Assembly (NCBI RefSeq): GCF_015689335.1
Contig: NZ_CP065053.1
Location: 6,138,001 to 6,202,000, forward strand
From: Massilia antarctica
GTDB lineage: Bacteria; Pseudomonadota; Gammaproteobacteria; Burkholderiales; Burkholderiaceae_D
Length of the DNA: 64,000 nucleotides
Reading direction: 5' to 3'
Shown piece by piece: positions 50,752-60,077 of this stretch (positions are counted from its first letter, which is position 1; every line of letters starts with the position of its first letter). Both the position numbers and the translations under genes were made by a program. Below the pieces are notes generated by a model that saw only the letters and a program-made list of their open reading frames with translations, was not told the origin of the DNA and ran no database searches.

Positions 50752-52572
50752 ATGCCCACCACCACGCCCGCTGTCGCCGCCCCGCACACCCCGAAACACA
50801 TCGGCCTGGCGCGTGCAGCCATCGGCCTGGTGCAGGGATTGCTCCTCTATCTGCTGTTCGCCGATAAAGCCTTCACCGATCCCCTCATTCATACAGCGGC
50901 GCTGCTGGCCTGCGCGCTGGCGCCCTTCGTCGCCATTTCCGGCCTCGGCAACCTGCGGCCGGCCATGCTGGCGCTCTGGAGTGGCGTTGTTGCCAGCGCG
51001 CTGAGCATGATCGGCATGCATGCCGCCTGGCGCGAAACCTTGCTGCTCGAGGTCCCGGCGATCATCCCCAAGTGGCCCTCGATGCTGGTGCTGGACTGTT
51101 TTTTCAGCCTGATCATCCTGTTCATCGCGCACTCGCTGGTCCTCGCCGCCGCCCAGGACCGGCGCCGCCTGGCCAGCTATGCCACCCATTTCGATATCGC
51201 CTGGAAGCTCTTCATCCAGCTCGCCTTTTCGGTATTCTTCACCGGCGCGCTGTATCTGGCCATGTGGCTGGGAGCGTCGCTGTTCAACCTGGTCAAGATC
51301 GGCTTCCTCACCGAGCTGATGAAGTCGTCCGCCTTCCTCAGCCCCATGCTGGCTTGCGCCTTTGCCTGCGCGCTGCACCTGACCGACGTGCGTCCGGCCA
51401 TCGTGCACGGCATCCGCAGCCTGCTGCTGGTATTGATGTCGTGGCTGCTGCCGGTCGCCACCCTGCTGATCGGCGGCTTCCTGCTGTGCCTGCCGTTCAC
51501 CGGCCTCGACGCGCTGTGGGCCACCCGCCACGCCACCGTGGCCCTGCTGGCGGCGGTCGCGCTGCTGGTGGTGCTGATCAATGCCGCCTGGCAGAACGGC
51601 GACATGGGCGACTCGGTGGCGCGCGTCGTGCGTCTGTGCGCGCGCATTGCCTGCGTGCTGCCGCTGCCGCTGACCGCCATCGCCGCCTATGCGCTTGGCT
51701 TGCGCGTGGCCGATCACGGCTGGACCTCGGACCGCATTTTCGCGGCCGCGGCCTTGCTGGTAGCCAGCTTTTACGCGTTCGGCTATGTGCTTGCGGCCAT
51801 CGACCGGGGCGGCTGGCTGCGCCGGGTGGCGCCGGTGAACCTGGCGGCGGCGTATGCCGCCATCGCCGTCCTGCTGGCGCTGCTCTCGCCGCTGGCCGAT
51901 CCGGACCGGATTGCCGTCAACAGCCAGATCGCCCGCCTCGAACGCGGCGCCGTCAGTGCCGATGCGTTCGATTACAGATTCCTCAAGACGCAGTCGAAGC
52001 GCTATGGCGCCGCCGCCCTGCTCAAGCTCAAGGAAGGCAAAACCGGCCCGCAGGCAAGCGCTGCGGCTGGGCACGCCACGCGTGTTCTGGCAGAGCCCGC
52101 GTATCGTCCGGAAGTTGAAGGGTACACCGTCAAGCCCGGGCAACTGGCGATGTGGCCCGCCTCCGCCCGCCTGCCGGCCAGCTTTCCGCTGTCGGGCTGG
52201 AGGCGCGACAGCGGCGTGCCGCCCTGCCTGACCGACGCACAGGGGCGCTGCGATGTCTTCCTGATCGATTTCGACGCGGATGGCAAGGACGAGATCTTGA
52301 TGACGGCAATCGACGCCTACTCCGCGCCGGTTGTCCTTACCGAAGCGCCGTCAGGCAAATGGACGTTGAGCGCCCGCTCGTACGCCATGCTCCGCTGCCC
52401 GCTGTTCGTGGAGATCCTCAAGCGCGGCGACTACAAGCTGGCAGCGCCGCGCACCCGGCAAATCGAGATCGCTGGCATGCCAGTCCGAATGGAAACCGTC
52501 AGCGCCCCGGCACTTGGCTCCTGCGACGAGCTCAACAACGCGGTGAACGCGGCCAAGGCCCGCAAGGACTGA
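50752..52572 (+). CDS. DUF4153 membrane protein with C-terminal FG-GAP-like segment
   Basis: A 606-residue protein with about ten membrane helices in its first 390 residues (DUF4153 pattern: FIQLAFSVFFTGALYLAMWLG, LTELMKSSAFLSPMLACAF), then a soluble C-terminal region of about 210 residues. This region contains DVFLIDFDADGKDEILMTAID, a Ca-binding DxDxDGxxD loop of the FG-GAP/VCBS kind, with paired cysteines before it. Function unknown. The C-terminal domain is not usual for DUF4153 proteins I know. Confidence 0.82.
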   Translation: MPTTTPAVAAPHTPKHIGLARAAIGLVQGLLLYLLFADKAFTDPLIHTAALLACALAPFVAISGLGNLRPAMLALWSGVVASALSMIGMHAAWRETLLLEVPAIIPKWPSMLVLDCFFSLIILFIAHSLVLAAAQDRRRLASYATHFDIAWKLFIQLAFSVFFTGALYLAMWLGASLFNLVKIGFLTELMKSSAFLSPMLACAFACALHLTDVRPAIVHGIRSLLLVLMSWLLPVATLLIGGFLLCLPFTGLDALWATRHATVALLAAVALLVVLINAAWQNGDMGDSVARVVRLCARIACVLPLPLTAIAAYALGLRVADHGWTSDRIFAAAALLVASFYAFGYVLAAIDRGGWLRRVAPVNLAAAYAAIAVLLALLSPLADPDRIAVNSQIARLERGAVSADAFDYRFLKTQSKRYGAAALLKLKEGKTGPQASAAAGHATRVLAEPAYRPEVEGYTVKPGQLAMWPASARLPASFPLSGWRRDSGVPPCLTDAQGRCDVFLIDFDADGKDEILMTAIDAYSAPVVLTEAPSGKWTLSARSYAMLRCPLFVEILKRGDYKLAAPRTRQIEIAGMPVRMETVSAPALGSCDELNNAVNAAKARKD

Positions 52573-53184
52573 TCAGCGGCGCCGGCTCGAGGCAAATCCC
52601 AGCAGGGCCAGCACCCCGACCGCATTCAGCACTGCGCTGTAGATGGCGAGCCGGGTCAGTTTCTCCGTTGCCGCGTCATTGGCTCGGCCGCTCGCTTGCA
52701 TCCTGAGCATTTCGGCGCGCACCCATTCGAGCGAGGCTGGCTCGAATGGGGTCGCGGCGCCCGCCGTGGCGGCCGCGCCGTCGAACGCCAGCGCCAGCAG
52801 GTGGTCCTTGTCCAGCTGCAGCGGAACCTTCACCACCAGTTCGTCCTTGACGCAGCGGCCGATATGCAGCTCGGCCTGCAGTTTGCCGGCCGGCGCCACG
52901 AAGCGGTAGCCGACCGGCATGCCGGCGCTGTCGGCCGCGGCAAGGTCGGCGCTCTCCACCAGCAGCATTTCGCCGTTCACCAACAAGGCAATGTCGCAGG
53001 ATTCGCCAGCCTTGATGCCGGCTGCGCCGCTTGGGGCCTTGACGGTCAGGTCGATCCAGCCGTGCTCGTGCGCCAGCAAATAATCGCGCCGCGAGTCGGG
53101 CATTTCCTTGGCGTGGCAGGCCGCAGTCGATAACAACACGGCGAGCATGCTCCACGTGGCCAGGATGCGCAGGGAATGATTCAT
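52573..53184 (-). CDS. Hypothetical lipoprotein with C-terminal membrane segment
   Basis: A 203-residue protein: lipoprotein signal LRILATWSMLAVLLSTAAC, a beta-rich domain (about 30–140) and a C-terminal helix (YSAVLNAVGVLALLGFASSRRR). So it would be tethered at both ends if the lipid is attached. ATG 53184 was chosen because it opens on the signal. It is the last gene of the relA operon, 22 nt after the preceding lipoprotein; stop codons of this gene and DUF4153 abut. Confidence 0.75.
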   Translation of the reverse strand: MNHSLRILATWSMLAVLLSTAACHAKEMPDSRRDYLLAHEHGWIDLTVKAPSGAAGIKAGESCDIALLVNGEMLLVESADLAAADSAGMPVGYRFVAPAGKLQAELHIGRCVKDELVVKVPLQLDKDHLLALAFDGAAATAGAATPFEPASLEWVRAEMLRMQASGRANDAATEKLTRLAIYSAVLNAVGVLALLGFASSRRR

Positions 53185-53206
53185 ACAGCCTTTATCGTCG
53201 AGAAAA

Positions 53207-53878
53207 TCAGGGTAGCGCAAGCGGCGTGGCACCCGCCAGGTCGATGCGCCGTTGCAGGCGCGCCGCTTCGGCCGTGTCGCCGGCGGCCTGGGCGAGCTTG
53301 AGCGACACGCCGAGCCACATCAGCAAGGGCCGGCGCCAGCCCTGTTCCGAGGCGGTGCCGGTGGCGAGCACGATATCGGCCGGCGCAATGCGCGCCTGGC
53401 GCATCAGCGCGCCGGCGGCCACAAGGCGGGCCAGCGGGTCGCCAATCGCCGCCAGCACGCTCTTGCCGTCGACCGCGCGCGCGGCCGCCAGCACCGCGCG
53501 GTGCTGCTCGGGCAGCAGCGCCGCGTCGAGTCCATCCCAACGGCCGGCAAGATAGGCCGCATAGGCGCGTTCAGCCGGCGTTGTGTCCTGCGCCAGCGCC
53601 TCGAAGGCGGGACAGGCGTCGTATTCCAGGCTCGCCACGCGGGTGGCGCAGCGCACCAGCTCCGCATGCGCCACCAGGTCGGGACGGCCGGTGCTGGCCA
53701 TTTCGCCGCGCGCACGCGCGAATTCCGTCTCGGCGATATTGGTGTCGCCGCGCAGGTAAGCATCGCTGAACGCGGCCAGCGCGCTGCCGGCGTTGCCCTT
53801 CCAGGCGGGCGGCGGCGGGTTGCTGGTGCAGCCGGCAAAGGCCGCGCAGAGCAGCGCGGCGAGGCAAATGGTTTTCAT
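53207..53878 (-). CDS. Hypothetical lipoprotein
   Basis: A 223-residue, Ala-rich, mostly helical protein with lipobox LAALLCAAFAGC (Cys about residue 16). The helical hairpins (ARAVDGKSVLAAIGDPLARLV, LLMWLGVSLKLAQAAGDTAEAARLQRRI) look TPR/HEAT-like. Its ATG overlaps the stop of the MCE gene (ATGA), so it is probably part of the lipid-transport module. It is not the usual ABC-auxiliary lipoprotein of Mla-type loci. Confidence 0.75.
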   Translation of the reverse strand: MKTICLAALLCAAFAGCTSNPPPPAWKGNAGSALAAFSDAYLRGDTNIAETEFARARGEMASTGRPDLVAHAELVRCATRVASLEYDACPAFEALAQDTTPAERAYAAYLAGRWDGLDAALLPEQHRAVLAAARAVDGKSVLAAIGDPLARLVAAGALMRQARIAPADIVLATGTASEQGWRRPLLMWLGVSLKLAQAAGDTAEAARLQRRIDLAGATPLALP

Positions 53879-54840
53879 GGCAGTTTCAGCTCCGTCTCGC
53901 GTGCAAAGGGCCACTTGCGGTTGATTTCATCGATCAGGCGCGTCACCTTGCGCAGGCTGGCGTCCACTTCGGCGCGCAGCGCGCCCAGGTCCTTGGTCGC
54001 CACCTTGGCATTGGCGCCGACGGCCTGCGCTTCGACCAGCACCGCGTCGACCTTTTTGAGACTGTTGCTGGCATCCTTGAGCACCACCTGCAACTGCACG
54101 ATGGCCAGCTGCGCCTCGTCCATCACGCCCTGCTTGCCGAACACGCGCTTGTCGGCCTTGAGCAGCAGGCTGTCGACGTGTTCCAGGGTTTGCAGCAGCT
54201 TTTTGGCCTCGCCGTCGCTGCCAAGCGCCGTACCGAGCAAGCCATATTTGCCGGACAGGCGTCCGGTCGCGGCCTGGATATTCGTCAGGCTGGTATTGAT
54301 GGCCGAATCGCTGCGCGTCATATTGTCCAGGTTTTCCAGCAAGGCGCGCGCGCTCGCCACCAGGCGCGGAATCTCGGCGGCGGTGTCGCCGCGCAGCACG
54401 GTGCGCACCGAATCGGGCGGCAGCACCGGATCGGTCAGGATGCCGGTGAACGCCTTGATGCGCGTGTCGCCCACCAGGCCGCGCTCGATAGTGAACACGC
54501 TCGACGTCTTGAGCCACCTGGCATCCTTGCGCGGCACATCGACCAGGATGCGCACCTTGCCGTCCGGCGCCAGCTCCACCCGCTGCACCCTCCCAACCGG
54601 AAAGCCGGAGAACGTCACGTCCATGCCGGGAATGACGCCGTCCGAATCCTCGGATATCAGCACCAGCCGCTGCGTGCTTTCGAACACGCCGCGCGCATAC
54701 ATCACATACAGCAAAAAGGTGACGATCAGGGCGCTCATCAGCACCAGCAGCACGACCGCCTTGACTTCGACGTGGGCGACTGCTTCGGCCGGCGCTTCGT
54801 GCGCCGGATCGGTGTCGGGTTGGCTCATCTTCGTTTCCAT
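53875..54840 (-). CDS. MCE-domain (MlaD-like) lipid-transport protein
   Basis: A 321-residue inner-membrane-anchored protein: helix at about 27–50 (VKAVVLLVLMSALIVTFLLYVMY), one MCE domain (about 55–130; GVIPGMDVTFSGFPVGRVQRVEL), then a long coiled-coil region. MCE proteins form hexameric rings that pass lipids between membranes. It starts immediately after the permease stop. METKMSQ allows an internal start at 54828. Confidence 0.9.
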   Translation of the reverse strand: METKMSQPDTDPAHEAPAEAVAHVEVKAVVLLVLMSALIVTFLLYVMYARGVFESTQRLVLISEDSDGVIPGMDVTFSGFPVGRVQRVELAPDGKVRILVDVPRKDARWLKTSSVFTIERGLVGDTRIKAFTGILTDPVLPPDSVRTVLRGDTAAEIPRLVASARALLENLDNMTRSDSAINTSLTNIQAATGRLSGKYGLLGTALGSDGEAKKLLQTLEHVDSLLLKADKRVFGKQGVMDEAQLAIVQLQVVLKDASNSLKKVDAVLVEAQAVGANAKVATKDLGALRAEVDASLRKVTRLIDEINRKWPFARETELKLP

Positions 54841-55644
54841 TTAAATGTATTTGACGGCCAGCGAGCCGGCTTCGATCAGCAGCAGCACGAACAGCAGGCG
54901 CACCGCGCCCGGCTGCACCGTGGACGACGAGGTGCGCCCGTAACGGTGCGATTCCAGGATGGCGGCGGTGGGAATGACCGCCACCGACAGCCCGAAGAAC
55001 ACGGTCTTGAGCACGAAACCGATGGTCACCGCCGGATTGAAAATGCGGCCCACCGTGCGCGTGTAGTCGCCCACGCCCCAGGGCGACAGGCCATACACGC
55101 TCATATACGCCAGCACCAGCACGATCACGCTGCTGACCATGGCCAGGCTCAGGACCGCGAACGCATTGGCGATCACCTGCGGCACCAGGTCCTGGCGCAG
55201 GCGGTTCTGGGCCTGGCGCGAGCGGTCCGGCGTGGCGGCGGCGGCCAGCGCCAGCGCGTCGCCGGCGTTGAACGCGAGGCCGGCGCGCAGCGCCACGAAC
55301 ATGGCGGCGGTAAGGGGAATCAGTTCGAGCACCAGTACCCGCACCACCATTTCGAGCGCGTAGCGCGACAAGCCGTAGCTTTGCGACGTCACCACCACGA
55401 CCCGGATCAGCACCAGGCTGACCAGCGCGGCGAGCACCGTGAACCACGGCAGCACCTGCCAGGTACTGGTGTAGATATAGCGCGAGGTGGTCAGGCGGTT
55501 ATGGCGGTTGTAGGTCGAGGGCGAAAACGCCATCACCAGCGCGATCGCCCCCAGGTACACCATATACCACCAGCTGAACACGAAACGGAAAGCGTGCCGT
55601 CCCCAGTCGCGCGGCTTGGAGTACAGGAAGGACTTGGGCAGCAT
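54841..55644 (-). CDS. MlaE-family ABC permease
   Basis: A 267-residue membrane protein of the MlaE/DUF140 family, with the EQ-loop-like segment VLELIPLTAAMFVALRAGLAF and helices at about 20–40, 60–80, 140–165, 195–215 and 240–260. ATG 55644 has AGG 6–7 nt upstream; GTG 55650 is also possible. The relA stop lies within a few bases. MlaE normally works with an MlaF ATPase; no such gene is in the window, so it must borrow one or the ATPase lies elsewhere. Confidence 0.88.
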   Translation of the reverse strand: MLPKSFLYSKPRDWGRHAFRFVFSWWYMVYLGAIALVMAFSPSTYNRHNRLTTSRYIYTSTWQVLPWFTVLAALVSLVLIRVVVVTSQSYGLSRYALEMVVRVLVLELIPLTAAMFVALRAGLAFNAGDALALAAAATPDRSRQAQNRLRQDLVPQVIANAFAVLSLAMVSSVIVLVLAYMSVYGLSPWGVGDYTRTVGRIFNPAVTIGFVLKTVFFGLSVAVIPTAAILESHRYGRTSSSTVQPGAVRLLFVLLLIEAGSLAVKYI

Positions 55645-55650
55645 CGCCAC

Positions 55651-57891
55651 CTACTGCCGCCGCGCTTCTTGTACGCCGCCCACCTCCATGATCGCCCCCA
55701 GCGCCTTTTGCAGCTGCGCGGTCGAGCCGATTTCGGCGGTGAACGTCATGCGCGCCAGGCCTTTGGTGCTCTGTGTATTGACGCCGATGACGTTGATTTT
55801 CTCGCGCGAGAACACTTCGGAGATATCGCGCAGCAGGCCCTGGCGGTCGCCCGCGAGGATGAACAGGTCGACCGGATAGACCGTATCCTGCCCGGCCCGG
55901 CCCCAGTCGGTGTGGATCACGCGCTCGGGCGCCTTGATGCGCATTTCGGCGAAGTTCTTGCAGGTGGCGCGATGGATCGACACGCCCTTGCCGCGCGTGA
56001 CGAAACCGACGATGCCGTCCGGCGGCGCCGGCTTGCAGCACTTGGCCAGCGCCGTCATCAAGCCATCGGTGCCGACCACCAGCACACCCGACTTGGCGCC
56101 CTGCTCCACGCTCGACGCGCGGCTTTTATTGAGCACCACCGCGTCTTCCGGCACCGCCACTTCGCCGGTATCGTGCAGCGCCTGCTCCACGTGGCGCAGG
56201 CTGAATTCTTCCTTGCCGACCGAGATGAACAGATCGTCGACCTTGGCAAAGCCCAGTTTATGCGCCAGCTGTTCCAGGTTGACGGCGGTCTTGCCTTCGC
56301 GCTGGAGCGACTTTTCGACCATGGCGCGTCCGTGCGCCAAGGTCTCTTCCAGATCGATGGCGTGGAACCAGGCACGCACCTTGGCGCGCGTGCGCGTGCT
56401 GACCGTGTACTCCGCATTGAGCCAGTCGCGCGACGGACCGGCGGTGCCGGGCGCACCCTTGGCGGTGATGATTTCGCAGGTCTGGCCGTTCTTGAGCGCC
56501 GTATTCAACGGCACCATGATGCCGTCCACGCGCGCGCCGCGGCAGCGGTGCCCCACTTCGCTGTGCAGGTGATACGCAAAGTCGATCGGCGTGGCGCCGA
56601 CCGGCAGTTCCAGCACCCGCGCCTGCGGCGTGAGCACGAAGATGCGGTCGTCCAGGGTGGTCGACTTGAGTTTTTCCACCCATTCGCGCTGGATCTCTTC
56701 CTGCCCGACGACGGCGTCGGCCACGTCGGTCTTCCAGGCCAGCAGCTGGCGCAGCCATGCGATCTTTTCGTCGTAGGCCTGGCCCTTGAAGTTGGACCCG
56801 CCCTCTTCCTTGTAGCGCCAGTGCGCGGCGATGCCGTACTCGGCGAAGTTGTGCATCTCCTGGGTGCGGATCTGCACTTCCAGCGGACGGCCGTCGTCGG
56901 CCGTCACCACCGTGTGCAACGACTGGTAGCCGTTCGCCTTGGGGCGCGAGATGTAGTCGTCGAACTCCTTCGGAATCGGGGTCCAGATATTGTGCACCAC
57001 GCCCAGCACCGTGTAGCAGGTCTTGTCGTCGGCGACGATCACGCGGAAGGCGCGCACGTCATAGAGCTCGGTGAAATCGAGCTCCTTGCCGCGCATCTTG
57101 TTCCAGATACTGTAGATATGCTTGGGCCGGCCGAACACTTCGGCCGTGATGCCAGCCGCCGCCAGCTCGTTTTGCAGGCGCACGATGGCCGACTGCACGA
57201 AGCCTTCGCGCATCATGCGTTTTTCTTCGAGCATCTTGGCGATGCGCTTGTAGGTATCGGGCTCGATGAAGCGGAACGACAGGTCTTCCAGCTCCCATTT
57301 GAGCTGCCAGATGCCGAGCCGATTGGCCAGCGGCGCGTACAGGTCGAGCGTTTCGCGCCCGTAGGCGCAGGTCAGTTCGTCGAAGCGCTTGATGTCGGCG
57401 AAGTAGCGCAAGGTCGTTATGCACGACGCCAGGCGCACCAGCACCACGCGCATGTCGGTGGCCATCGCCAGCAGCATCTTGCGCAGGGTTTCGACCTGGG
57501 CCACCGCTTGCTGGGCCGCGTTCTTGCCGCGTCCCACCGTCTGCTGGCCGACCGTCATGTCGCGCAGTCGGATCAGCTGGCGCACCCCGGTCACCAGATC
57601 GGTCGCCTCGCGCCCGACCCGCGCTTCCAGGCCCGCTACCGCTTTCGGATCGAGCACCGTCAGCTCGAACATCAAGCCGGCGATCCGGGTTTCGGCATCG
57701 CTTCTTAAATACGCCAGGGTGCTGGCCACGCCGACCGCGAAGTCGAGCGCGTTCTGGCCCGAACTGCACGCCATGTCCTTGTAGGCGTCGCTCGCGTACG
57801 CCAGCGCCGCCTCCACGCGTGCGCAGTCGTCGGGACTAAGCCCCTGTACCAGTTCGGCCGTTGTGCTGCCGAGTGCTGCAATCGAGACCAT
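55651..57891 (-). CDS. relA: GTP pyrophosphokinase RelA
   Basis: A 746-residue long RSH enzyme: degenerate HD region (LRSDAETRIAGLMFELTVLD lacks the His-Asp signature, so hydrolase activity is not expected), synthetase domain (RKMLLAMATDMRVVLVRLA, KPKHIYSIWNKM-like GRPKHIYSIWNKM, NGYQSLHTVV, EYGIAAHWRYKEEG), TGS (LELPVGATPIDFAYHLHSEVG), zinc-finger/conserved-cysteine region (LAKCCKPAPPDGI) and C-terminal ACT. It is a stress alarmone synthetase activated at ribosomes. It starts 5 nt after the ridA stop and runs directly into lipid-transport genes. Confidence 0.96.
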   Translation of the reverse strand: MVSIAALGSTTAELVQGLSPDDCARVEAALAYASDAYKDMACSSGQNALDFAVGVASTLAYLRSDAETRIAGLMFELTVLDPKAVAGLEARVGREATDLVTGVRQLIRLRDMTVGQQTVGRGKNAAQQAVAQVETLRKMLLAMATDMRVVLVRLASCITTLRYFADIKRFDELTCAYGRETLDLYAPLANRLGIWQLKWELEDLSFRFIEPDTYKRIAKMLEEKRMMREGFVQSAIVRLQNELAAAGITAEVFGRPKHIYSIWNKMRGKELDFTELYDVRAFRVIVADDKTCYTVLGVVHNIWTPIPKEFDDYISRPKANGYQSLHTVVTADDGRPLEVQIRTQEMHNFAEYGIAAHWRYKEEGGSNFKGQAYDEKIAWLRQLLAWKTDVADAVVGQEEIQREWVEKLKSTTLDDRIFVLTPQARVLELPVGATPIDFAYHLHSEVGHRCRGARVDGIMVPLNTALKNGQTCEIITAKGAPGTAGPSRDWLNAEYTVSTRTRAKVRAWFHAIDLEETLAHGRAMVEKSLQREGKTAVNLEQLAHKLGFAKVDDLFISVGKEEFSLRHVEQALHDTGEVAVPEDAVVLNKSRASSVEQGAKSGVLVVGTDGLMTALAKCCKPAPPDGIVGFVTRGKGVSIHRATCKNFAEMRIKAPERVIHTDWGRAGQDTVYPVDLFILAGDRQGLLRDISEVFSREKINVIGVNTQSTKGLARMTFTAEIGSTAQLQKALGAIMEVGGVQEARRQ

Positions 57892-57896
57892 GCGGC

Positions 57897-58247
57897 TTAG
57901 CGCAGCGCTGCGGTAACGACGATCTCAACCAGGCATGCGGGGTTGGCCAGCTTCGATTCGACGGTCGCGCGCGGCGGCGTGTGGCCGGCGGCGACCCATT
58001 CGTCCCACACCGTGTTCATGCCCTCGAAATCGGCCATGTCGGCGATGAAGATCTGGGCCATCAGGATGCAGCTCTTGTCGCTGCCCGCTTCGGCCAGCAG
58101 GCGGTCGACGTGGCCGAGCACCTCGCGGGTCTGGCCGACGATATCGGCGCCGGTGTCGTCGGCAATCTGGCCGGCCAGGTAGACCGTGCCGTTGTGGATG
58201 GCCACTTCGGACAGGCGTTTTCCTACGTGCAGTCGTGTAATTTCCAT
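57897..58247 (-). CDS. RidA/YjgF-family protein
   Basis: A 116-residue protein: MEITRLHVGKRLSEVAIHNG, VYLAGQIADDTGADIVGQTREVL, and the terminal HTPPRATVESKLANPACLVEI with the conserved Arg and Glu of the trimer active site. RidA proteins hydrolyse reactive enamines/imines. ATG 58247 was chosen by homology; larger frames over this region are shadows. It is the second gene of the relA operon. Confidence 0.92.
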   Translation of the reverse strand: MEITRLHVGKRLSEVAIHNGTVYLAGQIADDTGADIVGQTREVLGHVDRLLAEAGSDKSCILMAQIFIADMADFEGMNTVWDEWVAAGHTPPRATVESKLANPACLVEIVVTAALR

Positions 58248-58255
58248 AATGTCTT

Positions 58256-59137
58256 TCAAGTACCAATCAAAAATTGTCGTGCGATGGCGATCTGGTCGTC
58301 GTGGATGAAGGTCGGGGCATGGCCCACGTTCGCAATCTCCACCAGGCTGGCGCGCGGGCCGCGCCCGGCCATGATGGCGGCCGTCTCGCGCGAGAGCAGG
58401 TCCGAGTGCTCGCCGCGCACCAGCAGGGTCGGGCAGCCGATGGCATCGTAGGCCGCCCACAGCATGGCTTCGTCGGCCCGCGCGCTTTCGGGTGTGGCCG
58501 AGCGAAACGGCAGCGCCAGGCCCATGTCGTAATGGCGCACCCACTGGCCGTCGGACTCCTGGCGCAGCACGTCGCTGGCCAGCTTGTGCCATTCGTCTTC
58601 GGAGTGCTCGCCGAACGACTGCGACACCTCGCGCACGAAACGCGCGGCCGCCTCGAACGTCGGGAAGCGCAGGTCCTGGCCGATGTAGTCGCCGATGCGC
58701 AGCAGCGCCGCCGGGTCGAGCGTGGGGCCGATGTCGTTGAGGACGAGTTTGCGCACCGGGGTGTCCGGCAGCGAGGCGAGCGCGATGCCGATCAAGCCAC
58801 CCATCGAGGTGCCGAACCAGTCGACGCCGTCGCCGCTGTTGTTGGCGGTCACGCGCGCGATCAGGGTCACCATGTCGCTCACGTACTGCAGCACGTTGTA
58901 AAACTGCGGGTTGCGCAGGCGCCCGGAGCGGCCACGCCCCACCACGTCGGGCGCCACCACGCGGTAGTGGCCTGCCAGCGCGCGCGCCAGGTTGTCGAAG
59001 TCGTCGCCCACGCGCGTGACGCCATGGACGCAAATGAGCACGCGCGGGTTGGCCTCGTCGCCCCATTCCTTATACGACATCTGGTGCAAGCCGGCGGGCG
59101 AGATGCACTGGACGGATTTGATTTTTGCTTCGATCAT
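58256..59137 (-). CDS. Alpha/beta-hydrolase
   Basis: A 293-residue hydrolase: oxyanion strand HGVTRVGDDFDNLARAL, nucleophile elbow GTSMGG (Ser about residue 111), acidic residue in RGEHSDLLS, and catalytic His in NVGHAPTFIHDDQ. Substrate unknown. ATG 59137 has AGGAG 6 nt upstream. First gene of the leftward operon, divergent from bdhA. The RidA gene begins 8 nt past its stop. Confidence 0.92.
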   Translation of the reverse strand: MIEAKIKSVQCISPAGLHQMSYKEWGDEANPRVLICVHGVTRVGDDFDNLARALAGHYRVVAPDVVGRGRSGRLRNPQFYNVLQYVSDMVTLIARVTANNSGDGVDWFGTSMGGLIGIALASLPDTPVRKLVLNDIGPTLDPAALLRIGDYIGQDLRFPTFEAAARFVREVSQSFGEHSEDEWHKLASDVLRQESDGQWVRHYDMGLALPFRSATPESARADEAMLWAAYDAIGCPTLLVRGEHSDLLSRETAAIMAGRGPRASLVEIANVGHAPTFIHDDQIAIARQFLIGT

Positions 59138-59248
59138 TCCGGCTCCTCGTTGGGCGTCATCCGTCGCCACTTTCAAATATGTGATTCAATCTTCACTGCG
59201 TTTAGAATTCTACATCATCAACCCCTAACTCTTTCTCCAGAGGACGCA

Positions 59249-60043
59249 ATGAAATCAAGTATGTTGAGCGGTAAAACCGCTCTGGTGACCGGCTCGACCT
59301 CGGGCATCGGCCTGGGAATGGCGCGTTCGCTGGCCCAGGAAGGCGCCAACATTGTATTCAACGGCTTCGGCGACGCCCAGCACATCGAAAAACTGCGCAC
59401 CGAGCTGGCGCACGAATTCGGCGTACAGACGGCCTACCACAACGCCGACATGTCGAAACCGGCCGAGATCGAGGCGATGATGCAGTTCGCATCGGATAAA
59501 TTCGGCGGCGTCGATGTGCTGGTCAATAACGCCGGCATCCAGCACGTGGCCACGATCGAGGATTTTCCGGTCGAGAAATGGGATGCGATCATCGCCATCA
59601 ACCTCACCTCGGCCTTCCACACCGCGCGCCTGGCGCTGCCCGGCATGAAGCAGAAGAACTGGGGCCGCATCATCAACCTGGCGTCGGTGCACGGCCTGGT
59701 GGGGTCGGCGCAAAAGTCGGCCTACGTGGCGGCCAAGCACGGGCTGGTCGGCTTTACCAAGGTCACCGCGCTCGAAACCGCGGGCACCGGCGTCACCTGC
59801 AACGCCATCTGCCCGGGCTGGGTCCTCACGCCACTGGTGCAGAAACAGGTGGACGACCGCGCAGCCAGGGATGGCATCAGCAACGAGGAAGCGAAGAAGG
59901 CCCTGCTGAGCGAAAAGCAGCCGTCCGGCGAATTCGTCACGCCGGAAGAACTGGGCGCGCTGGCCGTGTTCCTGTGCAGCCCCGCCGGCAACCAGGTGCG
60001 CGGCGTGGCATGGAATATGGATGGCGGCTGGGCCGCGCAGTAA
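59249..60043 (+). CDS. bdhA: 3-hydroxybutyrate dehydrogenase
   Basis: A 264-residue classical SDR: TGSTSGIG (14–21), NNAG (93–96), Ser146, Tyr159 and Lys163 (SAYVAAKHG). The PHB-type features NPGWV-like CPGWVLTPLVQKQ and the C-terminal NMDGGWAAQ fit 3-hydroxybutyrate dehydrogenase, which oxidises the monomer from polyhydroxybutyrate to acetoacetate. RBS AGAGGA before ATG 59249. The frame stays open far upstream as antisense shadow of the hydrolase gene. Confidence 0.94.
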   Translation: MKSSMLSGKTALVTGSTSGIGLGMARSLAQEGANIVFNGFGDAQHIEKLRTELAHEFGVQTAYHNADMSKPAEIEAMMQFASDKFGGVDVLVNNAGIQHVATIEDFPVEKWDAIIAINLTSAFHTARLALPGMKQKNWGRIINLASVHGLVGSAQKSAYVAAKHGLVGFTKVTALETAGTGVTCNAICPGWVLTPLVQKQVDDRAARDGISNEEAKKALLSEKQPSGEFVTPEELGALAVFLCSPAGNQVRGVAWNMDGGWAAQ

Positions 60044-60077
60044 GGCGCGCAGGGGCGCCAGGCGATGGCGGGAGCGC

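Noticed and set aside
54178..57708. 1,176-residue plus-strand frame
   Set aside because: Antisense to relA and the lipid-transport genes, which have clear motifs.
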